This document shows positions 1 to 5,886 of a stretch of 9,300 nt of DNA, piece by piece. Origin of the DNA: JANQLU01 sp964434955 (GTDB lineage Bacteria > Planctomycetota > Planctomycetia > Pirellulales > Pirellulaceae); NCBI GenBank assembly GCA_964434955.1, contig CAYSXI010000203.1, forward strand, positions 1 to 9,300, given 5' to 3'. The notes under the pieces are model-generated. The model was not told the origin of the DNA. It saw only the letters and a list, made by a program, of their open reading frames with translations, and searched no databases. The position numbers and the translations under genes were made by a program. Every line of letters starts with the position of its first letter. Position 1 is the stretch's first letter.

Positions 1-2073
1 AGTCGGCATGTTTTTCATGACGGCACCAAAACTACCAGCGCCGGTGCGAGCCTTGTTGATTTCTTCAAGCAATCGGTCGCCAAGATCTCCCAGGTAGTAG
101 TACATGGTTCCGGCGGGAGTCGAATTGTCGACGCCTTTGTAACGGGAAACATTGTAACCGGGTTGATTCTGGTTTCGATTCGGGCGAGCCGAGATGCGGC
201 CGCTCGTCGCACGACTTGGAGGATCACCAATGACGGGTGGCTGTTGGTTAAAGCTTTTTGGGCTTTTCTCGTAAACGATTCCGTATCCCCATCGAACGGC
301 AACTCGCGGCTGGCCCTTCTCGCCGAGTCCGCTGACCCATTTCATCGGGAACTGATCCAAACCGCCTGGTTGGGTCAGAATGTGGCCATAGATGTACTGA
401 AAAGCCGCGGTTTCGTCGCCGTCGTTGAAGGCTTGTTCAGCAGCCCCAAGCCACGAATTCGAATCGTACTGGGACGAATTGCCATTGTCACTTGAATTGT
501 TGTTGTTAGTTCGGTTGTCCCGAGGACGATCGCCACCTGCAGCACCGCCACCGCCACCACCGGCACTCGGTTGACGAAGGCCACCTCCTCCACCACCGCC
601 GCCACCACCAGCGCTGGGCTGTCGAAGACCGCCACCGCCGCGGTTGTTCGTGCCTCGCGAGCCACCGCCTCGACTTGGAGCATTGCCGCCACCCGCTCCG
701 CCACCACCGGCACTCCGTTGACCAACGCCACCGCCGCCACCGCCACCACCGGCACTAGGCTGTCGAAGACCGCCGCCTCCGCCGCCACCGCCTGCGCTGG
801 GCTGTCGAAGTCCGCCGCCACCTCGTCGTGGAGGTCGCGAGCCGCCACGTTGTGGAGGTGCGTTTCCGCCGCCCATCTGGGCAACATTTTGAGAGCGGTT
901 GGTGCCATCAAATTTGGCACCCTGCTCAATCCAGAGTTTCAAATCGTTGTATTCGTTGTCGCTGAGGGGCGTATTGCCACGCGGAGGCATGGAACCACCA
1001 CGGCCAACTTCCTTGAACAGGTCGCTATTGGCCGGGTCACCCGACTTCACTACACCGCTGTCCATGATTGCTTTGTAACTGGCCAGGGAAAGGCGTCCTT
1101 TTGACTGAGTTACATGGCAATTTCCGCACTTCGAGTTGATCATCGGAGCGATTGTGTTCACGAAGCTGATTTCGCCGTTTCCACTTCCGCTATTGCCACC
1201 ATTTCCGCGTCGAGGAGGTGGGTTGTTGGATCCGCCAAAGTCTCCGGCGAGTCCAGCACCTGGGCCACCATCGCCACCACTATTTCCACGTCGAGGGGGA
1301 GGATTGTTTGAACCACCGCCTCCACCACCGCCACCGACGGCTGGTTGGCGAAGCCCGCCACCGTTGTTTCCACGTCGGTTTCCACGGTTGTTGTTGCCGC
1401 GATTATTTCCGCTTCCAAAGTCGCCACCGCGACCATCACCGCCGCTTCCCCCGCGGCCAGGTGGAGGATTGGAGCCACCGCCTCCCCCACCGCCACCACC
1501 GACGGCTGGTTGACGAAGCCCGCCACCGTTGTTTCCACGTCGGTTTCCACGGTTGTTGTTTCCACGGTTGTTATTGCCGCGATTGTTTCCGCTTCCAAAG
1601 TCGCCAGCGAGACCAGCGCCTGGTCCGCCGTTATTGTTACCGTTTTGGTTTGACTGGTTGTTATTGTTGTTTTGTGGGGGCTGCCCGCCACCGCCTACGG
1701 CTGGCTGACGCAATCCACCGCCGGAATTGTTGTTTCGGCTTCCACCGTTTTGATTGCCACCATTGAAGTTGTTATTACCCTGCGGCGACTGAATTCCACC
1801 GTTTTGGTTATTCTGGTTCTGGCCGTTGCCGTCAAAGCTGTTGTTGCCTTGGGGCGACTGGATTCCGCCATTGTTGTTTTGGCCATTGTTGTTTTGGCCA
1901 TTGCCTTGAGGCGTTGGAGCGCCCGGCACGGAAGGTTGGCGAAGTCCGCCAGAAGCATCTGAATTTCCTCCAGATCCGGAGTTGTCAGACTTGGACACCG
2001 ATTTCGTTTTAGGTCCGCATCCAATGCAAGCGGCAATCATGATGACAGCAAAAGCCGAGACGAAACCACGCAT
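1..2073 (-). CDS. Gly/Asn-rich lipoprotein with a planctomycete-type cytochrome c domain (partial, 3' end outside window)
   Basis: The frame is open for 691 codons from an ATG at 2073 to the window edge. AAAGGA lies about 7 nt before the ATG. Residues 1-19 are a lipoprotein signal peptide, with Cys16 (I-A-A-C) or Cys19 (C-I-G-C) as lipidation candidates. Residues 32-300 are low-complexity Gly/Asn/Gln/Pro/Arg. Residues about 300-390 form a heme domain: C316-G-N-C-H320 binds heme covalently, Met362 in S-M-P-P-R-G is the likely distal ligand, and the domain closes with L-K-L-W-I-E-Q-G-A-K. This fits the planctomycete cytochrome c (PSCyt1-like) family. A second Gly-rich stretch (392-525) follows, then a folded-looking region from about Trp541 rich in aromatic residues that I do not recognise. 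Eight LRQP repeats flank the heme domain. Role inferred: an envelope-anchored c-type cytochrome, possibly an electron carrier; substrate and partner unknown. High confidence in the gene and heme motif, low in function. Confidence 0.9.
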   Translation of the reverse strand, partial: MRGFVSAFAVIMIAACIGCGPKTKSVSKSDNSGSGGNSDASGGLRQPSVPGAPTPQGNGQNNNGQNNNGGIQSPQGNNSFDGNGQNQNNQNGGIQSPQGNNNFNGGNQNGGSRNNNSGGGLRQPAVGGGGQPPQNNNNNQSNQNGNNNGGPGAGLAGDFGSGNNRGNNNRGNNNRGNRRGNNGGGLRQPAVGGGGGGGGGSNPPPGRGGSGGDGRGGDFGSGNNRGNNNRGNRRGNNGGGLRQPAVGGGGGGGGSNNPPPRRGNSGGDGGPGAGLAGDFGGSNNPPPRRGNGGNSGSGNGEISFVNTIAPMINSKCGNCHVTQSKGRLSLASYKAIMDSGVVKSGDPANSDLFKEVGRGGSMPPRGNTPLSDNEYNDLKLWIEQGAKFDGTNRSQNVAQMGGGNAPPQRGGSRPPRRGGGGLRQPSAGGGGGGGGLRQPSAGGGGGGGGVGQRSAGGGGAGGGNAPSRGGGSRGTNNRGGGGLRQPSAGGGGGGGGGGLRQPSAGGGGGGAAGGDRPRDNRTNNNNSSDNGNSSQYDSNSWLGAAEQAFNDGDETAAFQYIYGHILTQPGGLDQFPMKWVSGLGEKGQPRVAVRWGYGIVYEKSPKSFNQQPPVIGDPPSRATSGRISARPNRNQNQPGYNVSRYKGVDNSTPAGTMYYYLGDLGDRLLEEINKARTGAGSFGAVMKNMPT
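541..819 (-). repeat. C-terminal GGGLRQPSA-GGGG repeat array within the heme lipoprotein
   Basis: Four intact copies of poly-Gly-LRQPSA-poly-Gly are encoded here, with LRQP codons at 799-810, 757-768, 616-627 and 568-579 (Leu422, Leu436, Leu483 and Leu499). A decayed copy reading V-G-Q-R-S-A sits at 712-726. Between copies are short N/R/P-rich linkers. The units differ from the four N-terminal copies (LRQP-A-V or LRQP-S-V), so each array appears to have evolved as a block. On the plus strand this is a C-rich, GCCACC-type triplet run that creates long spurious open frames. Confidence 0.85.
1336..1606 (-). repeat. Duplicated segment (about 91 and 106 bp) in the N-terminal low-complexity region
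   Basis: Positions 1336-1426 and 1501-1606 are near-identical direct copies. Each encodes, in protein order, G-D-F-G-S-G-N-N-R-G, then N-N-N-R-G units, N-R-R-G-N-N, and GGGLRQPAV. The second copy has one extra 15-bp unit (N-N-N-R-G), which accounts for the length difference. A G-P-G-A-G-L-A-G-D-F-G block is also repeated around 1205-1263 and 1591-1623, and S-N-N-P-P-P-R-R-G-N occurs twice at about 1201-1311. The pattern suggests in-frame slippage or unequal recombination, all in multiples of three. Confidence 0.85.
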
Positions 2074-2115
2074 GGTGAATCCTTTTTCAAATGAAATGCG
2101 ACAAATGAGTTCGCG

Positions 2116-2143
2116 ATTAAAATTGCTGCGAAGGTCAGCTCAA
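2116..2143 (-). promoter_or_regulatory. Possible sigma70-type promoter of the heme lipoprotein gene
   Basis: Minus-strand TTGAGC (2138-2143) and TTTAAT (2116-2121) are separated by 16 nt, matching the TTGACA/TATAAT consensus at 4/6 and 5/6. Transcription would begin near 2108, giving a leader of about 35 nt that contains the AAAGGA ribosome binding site. Found by eye only; planctomycete promoters are poorly characterised. Confidence 0.35.
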
Positions 2144-2531
2144 GTGCAGAATTAGAATCTGCCAAAAAGCGTGACGCAAAACGACCGACGCAGGCACCTT
2201 GCCTAAACTAAAAGTCTACGTGTTTCCAAGGCAATTTGCCAGAGAATTGACGCGGAAAACGGCCAGTTTGTTCCCGTTCTCACGAATAATTTCGATTTTT
2301 GGCAAGGTTTAAATGGCCCGTGGTATTAGAAGGCTATTTCGGAGCCAATTTCACGGATGATGCCGACCGGCGAAACCTTGACGATTGAGGCGGCAAACCG
2401 GTCAATTTGCCGTGATCGATCGACCGATTTGTCCCGGTAAAAAACGACCCCACCCGAATTCGGGAACCTGGAAACGAACCACCAGATGGCCGGCCGAATT
2501 CCCCGCGGAACGAAACAAACCTCTGAAATGT
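2144..2531. other. Gene-free region with inverted repeats and a cluster of GGCAA/TTGCC motifs
   Basis: I see no credible coding sequence here. The region holds six GGCAA/TTGCC pentamers (at 2199, 2230, 2236, 2301, 2392 and 2407). Some form dyads: GGCAA-T-TTGCC at 2230-2240, and a perfect 7-bp inverted repeat CGGCAAA/TTTGCCG at 2391-2397 and 2406-2412 with an 8-nt loop. ACCTTGCC at 2196-2203 is also the exact reverse complement of 2301-2308. A 12-bp palindrome, CCCGAATTCGGG, lies at 2453-2464, with a minus-strand T6 a few bases beyond it (2439-2444). This could be a weak terminator for the small upstream gene, but the stem is short and not adjacent to the T-run. Confidence 0.5.
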
Positions 2532-3032
2532 TTAGCCTTTGTATTTCGATGACCCTGACGGCGGGCGAATTGGCTTACGACGAAGATCAATCGACTCGTA
2601 ATGTCCATCAGCGACGGCGCTCGGGCGACGGGTCGATTCTTTGCCAGCTCCCACCGGAGTCGCCTGTTTCTGGCTTTTGCTGATCCAAAGCCCCGTGCCG
2701 CTTACTTGTTGTCGTTCCTGCTGCTGTTTCTGCCGCTCGGCCATGCGGCGTCGATCGCCCTCCGGATCGTAGCCTGAATCAATTTCCATGTGCTGACCGG
2801 ACTCATGGGATGGGCGTTTCAGATCGGGGGCCTTGCCTGGCTCGCCGAACTTGTATTTGACGGGGAATTTTTTTCCCACGGGAAACTTCGGTTCGCGCGT
2901 ACCCTGACCCGTGGCCAGGTCACTCGTGGACACCAGGAGAAAGGCGCAAGCCAATGTTGAACAAGCAAAAATTGAAACGAATTTTGGAAGAACCGAAGAG
3001 TGAGACGAGCGAGGAGTGTTGGTGAGTTGCAT
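2532..3032 (-). CDS. Small exported basic protein of unknown function
   Basis: This encodes 166 residues. I chose the ATG at 3032 because AAAGGGA lies 4-5 nt before it and the protein then opens with a typical signal peptide: Lys17, a hydrophobic core at about 18-35, and a probable cleavage near A-T-G/Q-G at about 42-43. An upstream in-frame ATG at 3101 would add 23 residues and bury the signal, so it is unlikely. The mature part is short, hydrophilic and basic. It contains K-F-P-V-G-K-K-F-P-V-K-Y (49-60), a charged Arg/Gln helix around 94-110 (R-R-R-M-A-E-R-Q-K-Q-Q-Q) and a Pro/Arg/Lys-rich tail. No cysteine, enzyme motif or membrane anchor is visible after the signal. I do not recognise a family. 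It lies 260 bp after pheA and 458 bp before the heme lipoprotein, so it is probably its own unit. Confidence 0.75.
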   Translation of the reverse strand: MQLTNTPRSSHSSVLPKFVSIFACSTLACAFLLVSTSDLATGQGTREPKFPVGKKFPVKYKFGEPGKAPDLKRPSHESGQHMEIDSGYDPEGDRRRMAERQKQQQERQQVSGTGLWISKSQKQATPVGAGKESTRRPSAVADGHYESIDLRRKPIRPPSGSSKYKG

Positions 3033-3292
3033 CGTATCCCTTTCAACTCGGTAGGTGAGTCTAGGCGAAGGGCACCAGAAGCGGCTTGAATTTCGTGCCA
3101 CCCAGGCAATTCGCTCTAAAGTATTGATACGCGTTTTCTGTTCGCTGTCGACAGATTTTCTTGGGCAATCGGGGATTTTTTGTCGGCCCGAGGCGAAACC
3201 CCAGTTGGAAACGAAATTTTGAGCCTGGAGATTTCCCTTAGATACCGCGAATAGAACCGGCCGATTGAGGGGCTCGCACAGAAAAAGGCGAA

Positions 3293-4432
3293 CTACAACG
3301 TCCGTTTGCAGCGAGGAAAACTTCCAAGGATTGTGAGGTTTTTACAGTATGCCCGAGCTTCGCCGATGACTTCGGCAAAGCGATTGTCCTTTCGATGCCC
3401 GATCGCATCCACGAAAAACGTGTAATCCCAATTGACTTCGAGGCTTGGTCGTTTGTCGATATGCGTCAGATTCACGCCGGATTTTTTGAATACATTGAGT
3501 ACATCCGCCAAGATCCCTGGGCGATCTTCCGTCGTGAACATGATTGAAGTTTTGTCGTCCCCGGAAACTTCCGTTTCTGTTTTGGAAAGAATCAAAAAGC
3601 GGGTAATGTTGTTTTGCCGATCCTCGATTTTTTCAAATAACGGATGAAGTCCGTAAATTTCACCTGCCAACGTCGAGCCGATCGCCGCGGCACCTTCTCC
3701 GCCTTCGTCGAAATCTTGTTTGGCTTTTTCCGCAGAAACGGCCGTGCTTTCGGCCGGGATTTTTTCCGCATGCGGATACTGCGTCGCGAGCCAATTGCGA
3801 CATTGAGAAAAGGCTTCTGGCCGCGAGTAAATCCGTTTGATTTCATGAGGCTGGCAATTCGCCAAAAGGCTAAAGTGAACCGCCAATTTCACTTCGCCAT
3901 AAATCTTGAGGTCGTTGTGATAGTTGAGGAAAGCGTCCAACGTTTCCGTGATCCCGCCGCCGGTCGAATTTTCGATCGGCACCAGGCCGTAATCGACATG
4001 CCCGCGCGCGACTTCGTCAAAAACCCCCTGGATGGCTCGTAGGTTTTCAAACTCAACGCTTGATCCGAAGTGCCGTGTTGCCGCCAAATGACTGTAGGTT
4101 CCAACCGGGCCCAAGTAGCCAATGCGAAGCGGTTGTTCGAGCGCGAAGCTACCACTCATCAGTTCCCGATAAACGGCTTCCAGTGTTCGGTCGGGAATTG
4201 GGCCCTGGTTCCAGCTCGTGATTTTCTTCAGGACTTCGGCTTCACGATGAGGCGCGTAAATCGGGGTCCCGGTTTCACGCTTGTATTTGCCGATTTCGAC
4301 AACCAATTCAGCGCGCGCGTTGATCAATTGAATGAGTTGGTTGTCGACTTCATCAATCTTGTCGCGATAGGATTGAAGTTGTTCAGAGTCCATCGTCTGG
4401 TTTCCAAGGTTTCCGGAACAGGATTCACTCAT
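3293..4432 (-). CDS. pheA: Bifunctional chorismate mutase / prephenate dehydratase (P-protein)
   Basis: This cytoplasmic enzyme converts chorismate to prephenate and prephenate to phenylpyruvate, the committed steps to phenylalanine. The 379 residues hold three domains. The AroQ chorismate mutase spans about 15-100, with active-site residues R23, R40, K51, R63 and E64 aligning with E. coli R11, R28, K39, R51 and E52; E99 sits where E. coli has Gln88. The prephenate dehydratase domain spans about 102-285 (G-Y-L-G-P-x-G-T-Y-S at 105, V-P-I-E-N-S at 151, and the catalytic T277-R-F). The ACT regulatory domain spans about 294-350, for feedback by phenylalanine; its two ligand motifs read P-G-I-L (305-308) and D-K-R-P (326-329), the latter in place of E-S-R-P. 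Start: the ATG at 4432 lacks a clear ribosome site. Met14 (4393) has GGAAA upstream and matches the usual family N-terminus, so the true protein may be 366 residues. TAG stop. Confidence 0.96.
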   Translation of the reverse strand: MSESCSGNLGNQTMDSEQLQSYRDKIDEVDNQLIQLINARAELVVEIGKYKRETGTPIYAPHREAEVLKKITSWNQGPIPDRTLEAVYRELMSGSFALEQPLRIGYLGPVGTYSHLAATRHFGSSVEFENLRAIQGVFDEVARGHVDYGLVPIENSTGGGITETLDAFLNYHNDLKIYGEVKLAVHFSLLANCQPHEIKRIYSRPEAFSQCRNWLATQYPHAEKIPAESTAVSAEKAKQDFDEGGEGAAAIGSTLAGEIYGLHPLFEKIEDRQNNITRFLILSKTETEVSGDDKTSIMFTTEDRPGILADVLNVFKKSGVNLTHIDKRPSLEVNWDYTFFVDAIGHRKDNRFAEVIGEARAYCKNLTILGSFPRCKRTL

Positions 4433-4583
4433 TGATAATGAATCAAGACTGATCGGTCGACGCCGGAATCGGGCAAAATCCGACTGTTTTCGCGAGCATC
4501 TTGCTAATTATCGCCAAACGTCTCTTACTCCCGGCTACCGGCCCTGAATCACCCGCAAATCAGAGCTTCCATTCAGATTGCGC

Positions 4584-4611
4584 AAAAAAAAAGCCGCGAT
4601 CTCTCGCGGCT
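4584..4611 (-). terminator. Intrinsic terminator after the DUF1559 gene
   Basis: A perfect 8-bp stem, AGCCGCGA/TCGCGGCT (4592-4599 and 4604-4611), with a TCTC tetraloop on the plus strand is flanked by A9 at 4584-4592. Read on the minus strand, this is a GC-rich hairpin followed immediately by a nine-base T-run, 25 nt past the TAA of the DUF1559 gene. It should separate that gene from pheA downstream. Confidence 0.9.
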
Positions 4612-4635
4612 GTGATTCTCCAAATCGCGTTGCGA

Positions 4636-5682
4636 TTAAAACTCACCCAGCAACAACTGATCGTCAACGGACATCAATCGCTGAAGTGTCTCAAGATTGA
4701 CGTCGTTTGCGATAAAGTGCGTTGAGCCATCAACAAACGCAAAGTTGCAACCGGCTGGATGGGAAGAGCTGAATGAATCCTGTGTGTCGGTCGACAACAG
4801 GGTCAGTGAAGGATCAATGAAACTCACACCGAGCCCAGCGGTTCCGCAGATGTCGCCCGCACCCTGATTTTGCAAGTAACCCAGGCCTGTGAAGGATCGC
4901 GCAACAAACAGGTTGGCAGCTCCCGCCGCGTAGGTGTTACCACGAGGACCGTATTCCCATGTTCGCTCACCGATCGCAATGGTGTTCGATTGGCCATCGC
5001 GAATTTGTTCAATATCCCGCGTATCACGCATGCAGTTAAACAATCCGCGGCCCTGCACGGCAACGCCAGGGGCAGTCGTTCCAAAAGTGCAACCCAAGTT
5101 GGACTGCAGTGGTGGAGCCGGACTGCTCGTGAAGGGAGCGTATTGAGTTTGGTCCAAAAGTCCTGATGCATTTGCACCGACATAGTTCGACGTTGCCATC
5201 AGGTATTCAAGGCCCTTGAAGTTAACCGGTCGGGCCGAATTCAAATCGGGTGACGAATCAGAGCCACAACGGAAAATTGACATCTTGGCCTGCATCGCCG
5301 CCAATGCGTTTGGGTCTCCCAATGCCACATAGGACGGTTGCGAAGTTGGCGCCAAAATCTCGTAAACGTTTTGCTGTTCCAAGTGTGGAAGTACAAAGAC
5401 GGTCCAACTCCAAACGGGAGTCACAACATCACCTGTTGCCGGATCATAACCGGGCGAGCCCCCGTAGTCGTTCTTGGCCATTCGAGGAAAGAACTGGTGC
5501 GAGCTGTAGTAAGCCTGTGCAGCCAAAGCGATATTTTTCTGCTTGTTCAAGCAAGCGGAACGTCGCGCCGTTTCACGAACGGATTGAACGGCTGGCACTA
5601 ACAACGCAATCAAAATTCCGATGATTGCAATCACAACGAGAAGTTCGACGAGGGTAAAAGCTCTTTGGCGGGCGCGAAGCAT
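4636..5682 (-). CDS. DUF1559 protein with type IV pilin-like N-terminus and H-x9-DG motif
   Basis: This is a pseudopilin-like exported protein of the DUF1559 family, which is greatly expanded in planctomycetes; no specific role is known. I chose the ATG at 5682 because AGGAG lies 7 nt before it and the prepilin leader follows at once; the longer frame from 5733 adds 17 residues without a comparable ribosome site. The 348 residues begin with a short basic leader, then A8/F-T-L-V-E13 and a hydrophobic helix to about 33, the prepilin peptidase and methylation site. Residue -1 is Ala rather than the usual Gly. Family landmarks follow: W-S-W-T-V-F-V-L-P-H-L-E-Q-Q (92-105), F-R-C-G-S-D (138-143), R-D-G-Q-S-N-T-I near 228-235, and H308-x9-D318-G319. 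Expected location: inner membrane or periplasm, after processing by a PilD-type peptidase encoded elsewhere. It stands alone between a long upstream gap and a strong terminator. Confidence 0.95.
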   Translation of the reverse strand: MLRARQRAFTLVELLVVIAIIGILIALLVPAVQSVRETARRSACLNKQKNIALAAQAYYSSHQFFPRMAKNDYGGSPGYDPATGDVVTPVWSWTVFVLPHLEQQNVYEILAPTSQPSYVALGDPNALAAMQAKMSIFRCGSDSSPDLNSARPVNFKGLEYLMATSNYVGANASGLLDQTQYAPFTSSPAPPLQSNLGCTFGTTAPGVAVQGRGLFNCMRDTRDIEQIRDGQSNTIAIGERTWEYGPRGNTYAAGAANLFVARSFTGLGYLQNQGAGDICGTAGLGVSFIDPSLTLLSTDTQDSFSSSHPAGCNFAFVDGSTHFIANDVNLETLQRLMSVDDQLLLGEF

Positions 5683-5711
5683 GAGCAGCTCCTGAAAGGT
5701 AAGAGAATGGT

Positions 5712-5730
5712 GCGGACGTGAACTGTCCGC
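5712..5730 (-). other. Leader inverted repeat upstream of the DUF1559 gene
   Basis: A perfect 6-bp stem, GCGGAC/GTCCGC (5712-5717 and 5725-5730), with a 7-nt loop lies 30-48 nt before the start codon. No T-run follows, so it is not a terminator. It could be an mRNA leader hairpin or an operator. An AT-rich stretch with possible -10 hexamers (minus-strand TAATAT around 5757-5762) lies just upstream, so it could fall in the transcribed leader. Confidence 0.35.
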
Positions 5731-5823
5731 CATTGAATATCCTAGTGGAATTTATCGAATATTACAAACATTTGCTTTAATTACCGAATCGGGGCAGTTT
5801 AAATCGCCTTAGAAAGCAGGATC

Positions 5824-5848
5824 CTGGAATTCTCTCCGATTATTCCAG
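5824..5848 (-). other. Inverted repeat downstream of the kinase gene, possible transcript end
   Basis: CTGGAAT (5824-5830) and ATTCCAG (5842-5848) are perfect 7-bp complements around an 11-nt loop, 39 nt past the TAG of the kinase gene. There is no T-run on the minus strand after it, so it is at best a weak or factor-assisted terminator or a 3'-end stabilising hairpin. Confidence 0.3.
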
Positions 5849-5886
5849 CAATTCGACATTTAGTGTGGGAATCCGCCCAATTGCAA

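Noticed and set aside
1336..1606. CRISPR-like direct repeats
   Set aside because: The copies are unequal, contain internal 15-bp units, have no unique spacers of constant size and lie in frame inside a coding sequence.
1114..1962. Several plus-strand and off-frame open frames over the heme lipoprotein
   Set aside because: They are by-products of triplet repeats coding for Gly/Asn on the minus strand: poly-Pro, poly-Thr/Ala or His/Arg-rich translations. The minus frame has the signal peptide, the CxxCH domain and a ribosome site.
2453..2464. Palindrome CCCGAATTCGGG as a strong terminator
   Set aside because: As a hairpin it leaves only a 4-bp stem, and the T6 run lies several bases away, so only a weak signal can be claimed.
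3644..4042. Plus-strand open frame of 132 codons within pheA
   Set aside because: It is antisense to conserved prephenate dehydratase motifs and has no recognisable product.
5683..5733. Longer start for the DUF1559 protein at 5733
   Set aside because: It would place 17 residues before the prepilin leader and would have to read through the leader hairpin; the ATG at 5682 has AGGAG at good spacing.
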